NCBI RefSeq assembly: GCF_024622505.1
Contig: NZ_JANKAS010000002.1
Coordinates: 62,001-126,000 of the forward strand
Direction of reading: 5' to 3'
From: Irregularibacter muris
GTDB lineage: Bacteria > Bacillota > Clostridia > Eubacteriales > Garciellaceae
DNA: 64,000 bases
A program made the position numbers and the translations under genes. The notes under the pieces were generated by a model. The model saw only the letters and a program-made list of their open reading frames with translations, was not told where the DNA came from and did no database searches. Below, in pieces: positions 8,775 to 17,524 of this stretch (the stretch's first letter is position 1; the number at the start of each line of letters is the position of its first letter).

Positions 8775-9515
8775 ATGATCGCCATTATATCACCAGCAAA
8801 AAATATGAGACAAGCTTCTTTACAAGGATTAAAAACTTCCACTCCAGACTACATAGAAAATACTAAACAATTGGTAGAAATCCTAAAGAAATATAATCCT
8901 TGGGAATTAGAAAGTTTGCTAAAAATAAACCCTGACCTTGCCCTAGAGGCTTTTGAAAATTTCCAGCAATGGGATGCAGATAAGAAAGGAGTAGCAGCCT
9001 TACTAGCATACCATGGACTTCAATATAAAAACATAAATCCAGAGGATTTTACCATAGAAGATTTTCGCTTTGCGGATGAGCATATAAGGATACTAAGCGG
9101 TCTTTATGGAAAAATAAAGCCTACTCATGGGATACTCCCTTATCGACTAGAAATGCAGACAAAGCTGATGATCCAGGGAGAAAATTTATATGGATTCTGG
9201 GGAGATAGATTATATAGAGATTTATTTAAACACAACTTACCCGTCATCAATTTAGCTTCTAAAGAATATTCAAAAGCCATTGAACGTTATCTAAAGCCCC
9301 ATGACCAATTTATAACTATTGAATTCAAGGTTTATAGAAAAGAAAAATTAAGAACCATAGCAACCTCTGCAAAAATGGCCAGAGGACAAATGATAAGATA
9401 TATTGTTAAAAATAGGTTGGAGTGTCTATCCCAATTAAAGAATTTTAATTGGAATGGGTATGAATTTATATCGGGACTATCTTATGAAAATAAATATGTA
9501 TTTGTGCAAAAGTAA
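8775..9515 (+). CDS. yaaA: YaaA family peroxide stress protein (UPF0246)
   Basis: A 246-residue YaaA/DUF328 protein. The N-terminus IAIISPAKNM and the motifs AYHGLQYKNI and RILSGLYGKIKP define the family. In Escherichia coli YaaA lowers free intracellular iron during peroxide stress, and the fold binds DNA. CAGGAGG directly upstream supports ATG 8775. It is separated from rnpB by its terminator and about 250 bases. Length is typical. The role in this organism is assumed by homology. Confidence 0.93.
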   Translation: MIAIISPAKNMRQASLQGLKTSTPDYIENTKQLVEILKKYNPWELESLLKINPDLALEAFENFQQWDADKKGVAALLAYHGLQYKNINPEDFTIEDFRFADEHIRILSGLYGKIKPTHGILPYRLEMQTKLMIQGENLYGFWGDRLYRDLFKHNLPVINLASKEYSKAIERYLKPHDQFITIEFKVYRKEKLRTIATSAKMARGQMIRYIVKNRLECLSQLKNFNWNGYEFISGLSYENKYVFVQK

Positions 9516-9533
9516 AGATTTCAGGAGAATAAT

Positions 9534-10829
9534 ATGAGAAAAATTATAGAGGATGAAAGAGGTTCCCTATTAGTTACGGTACTAATGATAGGTCTGATTT
9601 TAATTATACTTTCAACTGCTCTTGCTACCTTGAGTCTCTCAGAAATAAAGGATACTGCAGCTTCTCGAGATAAAACCCAAGCTTATTATGTAGCAAGATC
9701 GGGTGTTGAAGCTACAGTACAAAAGTTAATGAATATGACAAATGTTGAAAAGAAAAATATTAGATTTCCTACTTCATTTACAGGCAATATAGGTGCCCAT
9801 GAATACTTGGTTGAACTAACAGGAAGTCTTGAAGAGATAAAGATTGAGTCAACCGGAAAAGTAAATGCCAGGGAGGAGACCGTTACCCATATTTTAAAGG
9901 GGGATATCAATTCATCTACAGAAATAGAATTAGATATGGCCGTTTTTGCCCAAGAAAACATTATCCTAGATGGATCGGCAAAAATACATGGAGATATTGT
10001 AATGAATGCGACCAAGCCTGGCAGTATTGATCTAGCAGGTGGTGGGACAGGGATTAACGGGGATATCTATATAGGCCCAGGCGGTGATAAAGAAAAATTC
10101 CTTAAGAAACCAGATTGGATGGATTTTGATGTAAAGAAAATTCATAACCTACCTTCCCAGAGGGTATATTCTTCCCCTACTATGCCGGACTTTCCTGAAA
10201 ACTTATTTTCCTATGGAAATATAACATTAGGGGGAAATGACTCTTACACAATATCAGAAGATGGATATTTTAATGAGATTAAAATTATGAGCAATACAAG
10301 GTTAACGATTGATGTGGGATCAGAAGAACGCATCATTAGGGTCAAAAGATTGAATATTGAACAGGGATATATTGACATAAAAGGAACGGGTAAGCTAAAA
10401 ATTTATGTTGACGAATATTTTTATGTAAAGGGCTTTATCAACCAAAAGGGGAATTCAGAACAGGTGACTATTTATTATAATGGGGATAATAAAGTCACTA
10501 TTTCCAATGAAACAAAAATGGCAGCAAACTTTTATTCTGGTAACGCTAATTTAAGTATTACAGGAGGTGGTGGCCTCAAAGGAAATATTATATCGGCGGC
10601 AAGCAATATTGACATAAGTGGAGGAGCAATAGTTGAGGCAATTGTAGTATATGCACCCAATGCATATATTCATATAAGCGCGAATAAATTCACAGGAGCC
10701 ATAATCAGTAAAGCATTAAGAGCCACGGGTAATGCCCAATTACACTATCCATCAAATGCATCTGATTTCATTCCCATAGAAACAGAGGGCTCTGGGGACA
10801 TCCAATTTGAAAGAGGCATATGGAAATAA
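9534..10829 (+). CDS. PilX-type pilus assembly protein with polymer-like beta domain
   Basis: A 431-residue protein. The N-terminus has a short basic head then ERGSLLVTVLMIGLILIILS, a prepilin-like hydrophobic helix without the usual GFTL cleavage site (compare ERGS). SLSEIKDTAASRDKTQAYYVARSGVEA is the PilX N-terminal signature, and residues ~150-420 form a repeat-rich beta region (for example GSAKIHGDIVMN and GGLKGNIISAASNIDISGG), like PilX/bactofilin-type folds. It starts a three-gene cluster of pilin-like proteins. It probably helps initiate or cap a type IV pilus or type II pseudopilus. The assembly ATPase and prepilin peptidase are not in this window. Confidence 0.75.
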   Translation: MRKIIEDERGSLLVTVLMIGLILIILSTALATLSLSEIKDTAASRDKTQAYYVARSGVEATVQKLMNMTNVEKKNIRFPTSFTGNIGAHEYLVELTGSLEEIKIESTGKVNAREETVTHILKGDINSSTEIELDMAVFAQENIILDGSAKIHGDIVMNATKPGSIDLAGGGTGINGDIYIGPGGDKEKFLKKPDWMDFDVKKIHNLPSQRVYSSPTMPDFPENLFSYGNITLGGNDSYTISEDGYFNEIKIMSNTRLTIDVGSEERIIRVKRLNIEQGYIDIKGTGKLKIYVDEYFYVKGFINQKGNSEQVTIYYNGDNKVTISNETKMAANFYSGNANLSITGGGGLKGNIISAASNIDISGGAIVEAIVVYAPNAYIHISANKFTGAIISKALRATGNAQLHYPSNASDFIPIETEGSGDIQFERGIWK

Positions 10830-10874
10830 GAGTATACTTTATTTGTACTAGAGGAAAAGGCTGGTGGAGTAGCA

Positions 10875-11213
10875 ATGAAGTTAAAAAAAAATGAGAAGGG
10901 TTTTACCCTAGTAGAGGTGATTGTTTCCATCGCTCTTATAGGAATGCTATTGCTTTTACTCAGTACCTTTATGGTGAACAGCCTTGGCATGATAAAAACC
11001 CAAGGGGAAAATACAAACCTCTTATATGCAGCCCAAAAGGAATTGGACAATGCCATGGAGAACCCTACTTATGAAGTTCAAGATGATAGACTTTCTATTA
11101 TACGCAAGCCCACAACCATGAATGTGGAGGGGAGTTATATCGAGGGAGTGTTGATTGAAATTAAAGATGTAAAGGAGGCAAAAGTTATTCTATCTACCTT
11201 TATTACAAACTAA
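10875..11213 (+). CDS. Minor prepilin, PilV-like
   Basis: A 112-residue prepilin. The type III signal KNEKGFTLVEVIVSIALIGM has the G-F-T-L-V-E cleavage/methylation motif (conserved Glu at +5), followed by a single hydrophobic helix and a short globular domain. GGTGGAG (10863-10869) sits before ATG 10875. It is placed between the PilX-type gene and a second prepilin, as in minor pilin operons. It needs a prepilin peptidase encoded elsewhere. Confidence 0.85.
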   Translation: MKLKKNEKGFTLVEVIVSIALIGMLLLLLSTFMVNSLGMIKTQGENTNLLYAAQKELDNAMENPTYEVQDDRLSIIRKPTTMNVEGSYIEGVLIEIKDVKEAKVILSTFITN

Positions 11214-11234
11214 GAGAAAAAATTAGGAGGAAAA

Positions 11235-11753
11235 ATGTTTAAAAAATTTTCTCAGCAAAAGGGTGTTACTTTAGTTGAATTGCTAATCGTATTGGCCTTA
11301 ATATCTATGGTATTAGGACTGATCTTTACTATTTTTTCCATAAGCAATAAAGCTTTTTATGGGGGTACAGAACAAGGCTATATGCAAAAGGGTGCTCGGA
11401 TAGCGGCACAATTGATCACAAAACAATTGAGAAATGCTAAAGAAGTAAGTATAGAGCCCATTACAAGTGAATCAAAATATTATACAATCAAATTGGAAAA
11501 GAATAGTGATAATGCTTTATATCATGTAGTATTAGAAACCATTCAAGAGGGGATTGCTGTAAAAAAGACCTCCTTTGGAGAAGAATATAAAAAAATATCT
11601 TTCATGGGGGATGATTCTCCGGGAGTTCTAAATTTTACATTAGAGTTTGAGGAATACACATTATCTTCCGCTATAAAATTAAATAACATTAATCAAAGGA
11701 TTATTCCTAAGGGGACTTCGAAAAATACTATCTATTTTTCCAAATACGAATAA
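11235..11753 (+). CDS. Minor prepilin, PilW/GspJ-like
   Basis: A 172-residue prepilin with the signal SQQKGVTLVELLIVLALISM; G-V-T-L-V-E is the cleavage motif. The hydrophobic helix spans about residues 13-35, and the globular domain has the look of PilW/GspJ minor pilins. TTAGGAGG precedes ATG 11235. It ends the three-gene minor pilin cluster, with no clear terminator. Confidence 0.85.
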   Translation: MFKKFSQQKGVTLVELLIVLALISMVLGLIFTIFSISNKAFYGGTEQGYMQKGARIAAQLITKQLRNAKEVSIEPITSESKYYTIKLEKNSDNALYHVVLETIQEGIAVKKTSFGEEYKKISFMGDDSPGVLNFTLEFEEYTLSSAIKLNNINQRIIPKGTSKNTIYFSKYE

Positions 11754-11818
11754 AATTTAGCTTTTTAGGTGTATTTTTCTAAAAAGACAATTGAATTATA
11801 ATTAGGGGGAGTGGTTTG

Positions 11819-11983
11819 ATGAAGAAGGATTTAAAACAAACTATTTTCAAAGCAATTGCATTGGCCATGGGTATTGCAACGCTTGTTTTAAATATTATGG
11901 ATCAGTTAGAGGTGAAAACGGCCATAAGCTTATTATCCATTGGACTCATTTGTTTAGCAATCAGTCAATTAGAAAATAGTTAA
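11819..11983 (+). CDS. Small membrane protein of 54 residues
   Basis: ATG 11819 has GGGGGAG (11805-11811) 7 bases upstream and runs to TAA 11981-11983. The product has a basic head (MKKDLKQ) and two hydrophobic helices (roughly residues 9-27 and 34-50) separated by a short charged turn, consistent with a two-span hairpin in the membrane. No family is recognised. It sits between the pilin cluster and the acetyltransferase and may be co-transcribed with the latter 24 bases downstream. Confidence 0.65.
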   Translation: MKKDLKQTIFKAIALAMGIATLVLNIMDQLEVKTAISLLSIGLICLAISQLENS

Positions 11984-12007
11984 TACATAAGAAAAAAGGA
12001 GAAGAAA

Positions 12008-12562
12008 ATGACAATAAGTGAAAAAGACAAAATGCTAGAGGGCGTTTTTTATGATGCTGGTGATGAAGAATTAGTAAAAGAAAGAGAATATGCAAGAAAT
12101 CTGTTTTTTGAATTTAACCATACCAAGCCCAGTGAAAAAGAAAAAAGAAAGGAAATCCTTCAAAGACTTATTAGAACAAAAGGTTCTTTCCATATTGAAG
12201 CTCCCTTTTATTGCGACTACGGATATAATATTGAAGTAGGAGAAAATTTTTATGCCAACTTCAATTGTATTATACTAGATGTAAATAAGGTGAAGATTGG
12301 AGATAATGTTCTTTTAGCACCCAATGTTCAAATCTATACTGCTGCTCACCCTATTGATCCTACTGAACGTCTTTCGGGTAAGGAATTTTCTAAACCTATC
12401 ACTATAGGAGATAATGTCTGGATTGGTGGAGGAACGATTCTATGTCCCGGAGTAAACATTGGAAATAATGTAACTATAGGGGCAGGAAGTGTTGTTACTA
12501 AGGATATTCCTAATAATGTAGTGGCCCTAGGTAACCCCTGTAGAATACTAAGGGAAATTTAA
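12008..12562 (+). CDS. maa: Maltose/galactoside-type O-acetyltransferase
   Basis: A 184-residue left-handed beta-helix acetyltransferase. The N-terminal Mac domain (MLEGVFYDAGDEELVKER) leads into hexapeptide repeats (IGDNVLLAPNVQIYTAAHP, IGDNVWIGGGTILCPGVNIG). The catalytic histidine is the H of AAHP. It transfers acetyl from acetyl-CoA to a sugar. AAAAAGGAG precedes ATG 12008. The length is normal. Sugar specificity cannot be told from sequence. Confidence 0.9.
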   Translation: MTISEKDKMLEGVFYDAGDEELVKEREYARNLFFEFNHTKPSEKEKRKEILQRLIRTKGSFHIEAPFYCDYGYNIEVGENFYANFNCIILDVNKVKIGDNVLLAPNVQIYTAAHPIDPTERLSGKEFSKPITIGDNVWIGGGTILCPGVNIGNNVTIGAGSVVTKDIPNNVVALGNPCRILREI

Positions 12563-12635
12563 AAATGATATATTGAGATATTTGCCATTTACAGAGATAT
12601 TGTAATGAACATAAAGGAGAGGAGTTTATGACTGA

Positions 12636-13163
12636 ATGTCTTTCATTCTAAAAATGGATGTTGCTATTTTGCAGTTCATACAAACCGTCATAAAAAATCC
12701 CATACTAGATTTTCTAATGCCTTTGATAACACGCTTGGGAGATATGGGACTTGTATGGATTCTTATAGCAATTATTTTGATCGTGACTAAAAAGCATAGA
12801 AAAGTGGGATGGATGGTATTAGTAACATTAATTTTAGGAGCTATACTTGTGGATGTTATTATTAAGCCAATTGTAGCGAGACCTAGACCCTTTACAGATT
12901 TAAAAGACTTTATCCTCTTAATAAAGCAGCCCATTTCCTATTCATTTCCTTCTGGCCATACCACTTCTTCTTTTGGAGCAGCAACAACCATTGCTTTAAA
13001 TAGGAGAAGATATAGGGTACCTGCTTATGCTTTGGCAGCCCTTATTGCATTTTCAAGAATGTACTTATATGTACATTATCCAACAGATATCGTAGTGGGG
13101 TGCCTAATAGGTGTGATCACTGGAGTTATAATTAAATACATTATGGAGAAAAGAAAAAAATAA
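12636..13163 (+). CDS. PAP2 superfamily phosphatase (membrane)
   Basis: A 175-residue integral membrane phosphatase of the PAP2 family, which removes phosphate from lipid substrates such as undecaprenyl pyrophosphate or phosphatidate. All three signature motifs are present: KPIVARPRP, SFPSGHTTSS and SRMYLYVHYPTDIVVG. Five to six hydrophobic segments are visible. The start is awkward: GGAGAGGAG (12616-12624) is ideal for ATG 12628, but that frame stops after seven codons, so ATG 12636 with an 11-base spacing is chosen. The ATG at 12654 is an alternative. Confidence 0.85.
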   Translation: MSFILKMDVAILQFIQTVIKNPILDFLMPLITRLGDMGLVWILIAIILIVTKKHRKVGWMVLVTLILGAILVDVIIKPIVARPRPFTDLKDFILLIKQPISYSFPSGHTTSSFGAATTIALNRRRYRVPAYALAALIAFSRMYLYVHYPTDIVVGCLIGVITGVIIKYIMEKRKK

Positions 13164-13190
13164 GACTATACTTCGGAGTATAGTCTTATT
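13159..13190 (+). terminator. Long hairpin after the PAP2 gene
   Basis: A 14-bp perfect stem, left 13159-13172, loop TCGG, right 13177-13190. The stop codon is in the left arm. The T tract is short, so termination is likely but not certain. Confidence 0.65.
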
Positions 13191-13486
13191 TGGGGAATTT
13201 ATTAAATCCTATAGAAAAAAGGGGAGTAATTTCTATAAGATTAAGGGGTTATATATGTGATGCTTTCATTATAGAACATAGAAAATATATATTCAATAGA
13301 AAGTTGTAAATAAGTCTGTGAAATGGTTTGCAGGTTTTGGTAAGGAAATTTGCTGAAAAATTATACTACATAATTTACCCTGAAAATTATTTTAAATACT
13401 TTTTCATTGCATCGAATATCCTGAAAATGATACACTAAGGACAAAATTAATTTTAATGTAAAAGTTCGTATGGAAGGAAGATTTTT
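13191..13486. other. Intergenic region without a recognised feature
   Basis: AT-rich and non-coding in both strands. A short inverted repeat TATAGAAA/TTTCTATA lies near 13211-13246. No convincing riboswitch or RNA gene is seen. The promoter of the ACT-domain gene must lie here, but no clean hexamer pair stands out. Confidence 0.5.
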
Positions 13487-13924
13487 ATGAGTTCTCAATT
13501 TCTTGTGGTAGACTCTAAAGTATTACCTGATGTTTTTATTAAAGTAATAGAAGCGAAAGAGCTACTTAAAACTGGGGAAGTAAAAAATATTCAACAGGCC
13601 GTTAAAAAAGTGGATATCAGTAGAAGTACCTATTATAAGTATAAGGATTCAATTTTCCCCTTTTATGAAGCCAGTAAAACCAAAGTAGTTACTATAGCCC
13701 TTATGCTAAGTCATGAATCAGGAGTACTATCTAAGGTACTAGATGCTATTGCAAAGGCTAGGGGCAATATATTAACCATAAATCAAAATATCCCCACCCA
13801 TGGTATTGCAAATGTGACCATATCCTTTGAGAGCAGAGAGATGTCCCTGAGTGGCGAAGAGATCATAAGGGATTTATATGCCATAAGGGGAGTAAATAAA
13901 ATCCGAATTATAGGAAGAGAGTAA
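13487..13924 (+). CDS. ACT domain protein, UPF0735 (PheB-like)
   Basis: A 145-residue protein of the UPF0735 family. The N-terminal half is a helix-turn-helix-like region (VKKVDISRSTYYKYKDSIFP). The C-terminal half is an ACT domain (VTIALMLSHESGVLSKVLDA), which usually binds an amino acid. In Bacillus the relative is called PheB and lies by pheA, but no aromatic genes are nearby here. GGAAGGAAG precedes ATG 13487. It is likely a small amino-acid-responsive regulator. Confidence 0.88.
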   Translation: MSSQFLVVDSKVLPDVFIKVIEAKELLKTGEVKNIQQAVKKVDISRSTYYKYKDSIFPFYEASKTKVVTIALMLSHESGVLSKVLDAIAKARGNILTINQNIPTHGIANVTISFESREMSLSGEEIIRDLYAIRGVNKIRIIGRE

Positions 13925-13967
13925 CTACTTAAAATTATAAGTAAGAATAAATACAAAAGGAGAATTT

Positions 13968-14177
13968 ATGATGAATCAATTTTTACTTGGGTTAGCTAGC
14001 CTTACCACAACATTGCAGCCCTTAGTTATATTTATAGCTTTGATGGCTTTAACTTTTTTTATTCTTTATTTAAAGAAACAAGTTGACTTATTTATGCAGT
14101 ACCAAAAGAGCATGATGATCAGTCTTCAACAGATAGCAAATAAAAAAAATAAATTTCAAGACCCTGATATCTATTAG
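13968..14177 (+). CDS. Small single-span membrane protein
   Basis: A 69-residue protein with one hydrophobic segment (about residues 18-36, LVIFIALMALTFFILYL) and a basic cytosolic tail. AAAGGAG lies just upstream; ATG 13968 and ATG 13971 are both possible. No family is recognised. It follows the ACT gene by 43 bases and ends before a strong terminator, so it belongs to that transcript. Confidence 0.6.
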   Translation: MMNQFLLGLASLTTTLQPLVIFIALMALTFFILYLKKQVDLFMQYQKSMMISLQQIANKKNKFQDPDIY

Positions 14178-14195
14178 GGAAAATCCATTTTTCAC

Positions 14196-14224
14196 AAGCG
14201 TGCATATTATGCATGCTTTTTTTA
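14196..14224 (+). terminator. Terminator of the ACT-gene operon
   Basis: AAGCGTGCAT pairs with ATGCATGCTT over a 3-base loop (one G-U pair) and is followed by a run of T. Confidence 0.85.
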
Positions 14225-14302
14225 ATTGAAGAAATGTTGATTCCATTATAAAAAATATAAATATTGTTAATAATAGATAAATGTACGAAAGGAGGAAGAA
14301 AA

Positions 14303-15316
14303 ATGAAAATAGGAGTGCCAAGAGGCTTATTATATTACTATTATTTTCCCCTATGGAAAACCTTTTACGAGGAATTAGGACATGAAATTGTTCTTTCAGG
14401 GGAAACCAATAAAAATATATTAAATATGGGCATAAAAGTATGTGTTGACGAGGCCTGCCTACCGGTAAAAATATTTCATGGTCATGTAGAGGATATAAAA
14501 GAAAAGGTAGATTTCCTTTTCATACCTCGGTTGATGAGTGTAAGCTATGGGGAATTTATATGTCCAAAATTTTGTGGACTCCCTGAGATGATTATCCATA
14601 GCATACCTGAATTGCCACCAGTATTAAAACCAGATTTTAACTTTCATGGCAAAAAGGTAAATCTTAACAAAACCATAGAGGAAATGATTGGGCCCTTAGA
14701 TATCGAATTTAATGCAGCTCAAAAAGCTTTTCATAGAGGTATGGAGCAAATAGAGATTTATAAAAAAAATTTATACAATGGTTTTTTGCCCCAAGAGGCA
14801 TTGGGCTTTACAGAAGAAATGGAGCCTAAAGATCCAATAGTAAAATACAAGGGCAGAATTCTGGTGTTATCCCATCCCTATCACCTATATGATACCTTTA
14901 CAAATATGAACTTACTAAAAAAGATGGAGACCATGGGCTACTCCACTATGACAGCAGATACCTTAAGCAGCGAAAGAATAAACTACTATGCGGCCACCTT
15001 GCCTAAAAGAATGTTTTGGACCTTTGGCAGAGAGATAATAGGAGCCGCCCTTTATACCCTAGAAGAAGGATTGCCTATTAAGGGAATAGTATACCTTACC
15101 TCCTTTGCCTGCGGAGTGGATTCTATTCTTGTAGATTATATTGAGAGACAATTTAAAAGGCGCAGCTCCATCCCCTTTATGCAACTCACCATAGATGAAC
15201 ATACTGGTGAGGCAGGCATAGATACCAGATTAGAAGCCTTTATAGAGATGATAGAAAGAAGGGATTTTGATGATCGTAACCTTTCCCCACATGGGAAATG
15301 TGTATATAGGGGGTAA
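14303..15316 (+). CDS. Acyl-CoA dehydratase activase-related protein, DUF2229-type
   Basis: A 337-residue protein beginning MKIGVPRGLLYYYYFPLWKT, the conserved start of the DUF2229 / CoA-substrate-specific activase family. Conserved cysteines (VCVDEACLPVK, CPKFCGLPE, FACGVDS) suggest iron-sulfur or metal binding. ATG 14303 follows GAAAGGAGG. It is the first of three overlapping genes that together match the domains of the large single-chain activases of other anaerobes. The substrate and partner dehydratase are unknown; no dehydratase is nearby. Confidence 0.8.
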   Translation: MKIGVPRGLLYYYYFPLWKTFYEELGHEIVLSGETNKNILNMGIKVCVDEACLPVKIFHGHVEDIKEKVDFLFIPRLMSVSYGEFICPKFCGLPEMIIHSIPELPPVLKPDFNFHGKKVNLNKTIEEMIGPLDIEFNAAQKAFHRGMEQIEIYKKNLYNGFLPQEALGFTEEMEPKDPIVKYKGRILVLSHPYHLYDTFTNMNLLKKMETMGYSTMTADTLSSERINYYAATLPKRMFWTFGREIIGAALYTLEEGLPIKGIVYLTSFACGVDSILVDYIERQFKRRSSIPFMQLTIDEHTGEAGIDTRLEAFIEMIERRDFDDRNLSPHGKCVYRG

Positions 15317-16367
15317 AGCCCTTATGGATGATTTAGGAGTAGATGTGGTTGTTCCTCCTCTATCTACCGATTATGCTTTAGAAATAGGAACGACCCAATC
15401 TCCAGAATTTATTTGTTCTCCACTAAAAATCAATATAGGAAACTATGTACAAAGCATCCAAAAAGGGGCAGATACGGTTTTGATTACAGGAAGCTGTGGT
15501 CCTTGTCGTTTTGGATACTATGGAGTTATGGAAAAAGAAATACTGATGGATATGGGCTATGATGTAGATTTTATTATTTTTGAGGCCCCTGATGGAGACA
15601 TTGGGGAATTAATAAGAAGAATGCAAAAAGCAACCAATACAAGAAACATAGCTAAGATGGCAAAAAGTATATGGGTTGCCCAGGGCATTATTAAAGAAGC
15701 CGATAGAATAGAGAGAAGAATGTTACATCTAGAAGCTGTTGAAGAAGATAAAGGAACAATTAAAAAAATAAGAAAACAATTCAAAAATCAAGCTAGACTT
15801 GCCAAGGGCAGTAAGGGGATGAGAGAGCTATTAAGGGATATAAACAGTAAACTAGATAAAGTACTTATAGACAATGAACAAAAACCCCTTAAAATTGGAT
15901 TAATTGGAGAGATATACACATTAATTGAGCCCTACATCAATCTACATATAGAAGAAAAATTAGCAGCTCTAGGAGTAGAAGTAGATCGTTCTCTTTGTGT
16001 GGGAGAATGGGTGACGGAACACCTAGTATATAGACCTATGGGTTTAACCCGAGACAAAAAAATTCGCAAAGCAGCCCAACCCTATTTGGATCGTTGTATT
16101 GGGGGTCATGCATGGGAGACCATAGGATATGCTGCCCATTATAGCCAAAGCGGTTATGACGGTATTATTCAGCTATTACCCTTTGGATGTATGCCAGAGA
16201 TTGTAGCAGAAAGTATACTTCCTACCATTCAAAAGGATTATAAGGTCCCCATTATGACTTTGGTATTGGATGAGTTGACAGGGGAGGCTGGATATATGAC
16301 CAGACTAGAGGCTTTTGTAGACTTAATTCAAAGGAAAAAAGAAAGAAGGGAAAGACATGAGGCATAG
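15270..16367 (+). CDS. CoA protein activase, second subunit (HgdB/HgdC-related)
   Basis: A 365-residue protein. Conserved cysteine motifs include SPEFICSPLKINIGN, TGSCGPCRFGYYG and QLLPFGCMPEIVAE. This pattern is typical of 2-hydroxyglutaryl-CoA dehydratase D-component-like proteins, which carry a [4Fe-4S] cluster. It overlaps the preceding gene by 47 bases; ATG 15270 is preferred over TTG 15267, with GAAGGG 15258-15263 as ribosome site. Long overlap suggests coupled translation. Function as an electron-delivering partner of the following activase is inferred. Confidence 0.78.
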   Translation: MIVTFPHMGNVYIGGKALMDDLGVDVVVPPLSTDYALEIGTTQSPEFICSPLKINIGNYVQSIQKGADTVLITGSCGPCRFGYYGVMEKEILMDMGYDVDFIIFEAPDGDIGELIRRMQKATNTRNIAKMAKSIWVAQGIIKEADRIERRMLHLEAVEEDKGTIKKIRKQFKNQARLAKGSKGMRELLRDINSKLDKVLIDNEQKPLKIGLIGEIYTLIEPYINLHIEEKLAALGVEVDRSLCVGEWVTEHLVYRPMGLTRDKKIRKAAQPYLDRCIGGHAWETIGYAAHYSQSGYDGIIQLLPFGCMPEIVAESILPTIQKDYKVPIMTLVLDELTGEAGYMTRLEAFVDLIQRKKERRERHEA

Positions 16368-17346
16368 AAATCTTTTTATGGGTATTGATTTAGGATCTGT
16401 AAGTACAAATATACTTTTAATAGATGAAAATGAAGAGGTAGTAGAGAAATTATATTTAAGAACTCAGGGTAAACCCATAAAAATATTACAAGAGGGCATT
16501 AAGGAAATACACAAAAGATTATCCCCAGAGGATACAATTTTAGGTGTGGGCACTACTGGTAGCGGAAGAAACCTTGCGAGCATGATTGTTGGAGCAGATG
16601 TGGTGAAAAATGAGATTACTGCCCATGGTGTTGCAGGTTTAAAGGAAAGGGAAGATGTACGAACCATTCTAGAAATAGGAGGGCAAGATTCTAAAATTAT
16701 CATATTAAGGGATGGGATTATCCATGATTTTGCTATGAATACCGTTTGTGCTGCGGGGACAGGCTCCTTTCTGGATCGTCAAGCCGCAAGATTAGATATT
16801 CCCATTGAAAAATTTGGTCAAATGGCATTAAAATCCACCAATTCAGTGAGAATAGCAGGAAGATGTGCAGTTTTTGCAGAATCTGATATGATACATAAAC
16901 AACAATTGGGACACAATAGTGAAGATATTATCAATGGTCTTTGTCAAGCTATGGTAAGAAACTACTTAAGTAATGTGGGTAAGGGAAAGGAAATAAAACC
17001 TCCTATATTGTTTCAAGGGGGCGTAGCCGCTAATGTAGGTATTAAAAAAGCTTTTGAGGAGGCATTAAAGGAAGAGGTGATTATCCCAGAACACTATGAT
17101 GTTATGGGTTCCTTAGGCGTAGCTATACTGGCAAAGGAAAATTGGGAAAAATCCAATGCCACAGATTTTCATGGTTTTGATCTAGTAAACGTAAAATATG
17201 AGGTGAAAAGTTTCCAATGTGAAGATTGCCCTAACCAATGTGAAGTAGTGCAATTTCTTAATAATGGAGAAATACGGGGAAGATGGGGAGATCGCTGCGG
17301 AAAATGGAGTGAATTAAAAAATACAAGAGAAAACCTATTGGCATAA
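16357..17346 (+). CDS. Acyl-CoA dehydratase activase (HgdC/BadF family ATPase)
   Basis: A 329-residue ASKHA-fold ATPase. The phosphate-1 motif is MGIDLGSVSTNI. Cys131 (NTVCAAGTGSFLD) and Cys170 (GRCAVFAESDM) are placed like the two cysteines that ligate the shared [4Fe-4S] cluster of the HgdC homodimer. LEIGGQDSK is another family signature. The C-terminus adds CEDCPNQC and GDRCGKW, an extra metal site not found in short HgdC. It overlaps the second gene by 11 bases. The protein uses ATP to inject a low-potential electron into a radical dehydratase. Confidence 0.9.
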   Translation: MRHRNLFMGIDLGSVSTNILLIDENEEVVEKLYLRTQGKPIKILQEGIKEIHKRLSPEDTILGVGTTGSGRNLASMIVGADVVKNEITAHGVAGLKEREDVRTILEIGGQDSKIIILRDGIIHDFAMNTVCAAGTGSFLDRQAARLDIPIEKFGQMALKSTNSVRIAGRCAVFAESDMIHKQQLGHNSEDIINGLCQAMVRNYLSNVGKGKEIKPPILFQGGVAANVGIKKAFEEALKEEVIIPEHYDVMGSLGVAILAKENWEKSNATDFHGFDLVNVKYEVKSFQCEDCPNQCEVVQFLNNGEIRGRWGDRCGKWSELKNTRENLLA

Positions 17347-17353
17347 GCATAAA

Positions 17354-17389
17354 AGCTCTGCAATGAATACTTCAAAGCAGAGTTTTTTA
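17354..17389 (+). terminator. Terminator of the activase operon
   Basis: CTCTGC (17356-17361) pairs with GCAGAG (17377-17382), then a T run. Confidence 0.8.
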
Positions 17390-17450
17390 TAATTTGTTGC
17401 TATTCTTGTAAATAGTTTATAAAGGAATTACAAAATCTAAAGGAAATATA

Positions 17451-17479
17451 TTCAAAAAGTGGATATGATAAAATATAAT
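17451..17479 (+). promoter_or_regulatory. Promoter of the MoxR/VWA operon
   Basis: TTCAAA (17451-17456), a 17-base spacer and a perfect TATAAT (17474-17479) lie 45 bases before the first gene of the four-gene cluster. Confidence 0.6.
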
Positions 17480-17524
17480 GGGTATTAGTAATCCTGTATC
17501 TAGAGAAAAAGAGGATGTGAAAAT

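Noticed and set aside
9534-11753. A complete type IV pilus operon
   Set aside because: Only minor-pilin-like genes are present; no ATPase, platform protein or prepilin peptidase is encoded here.
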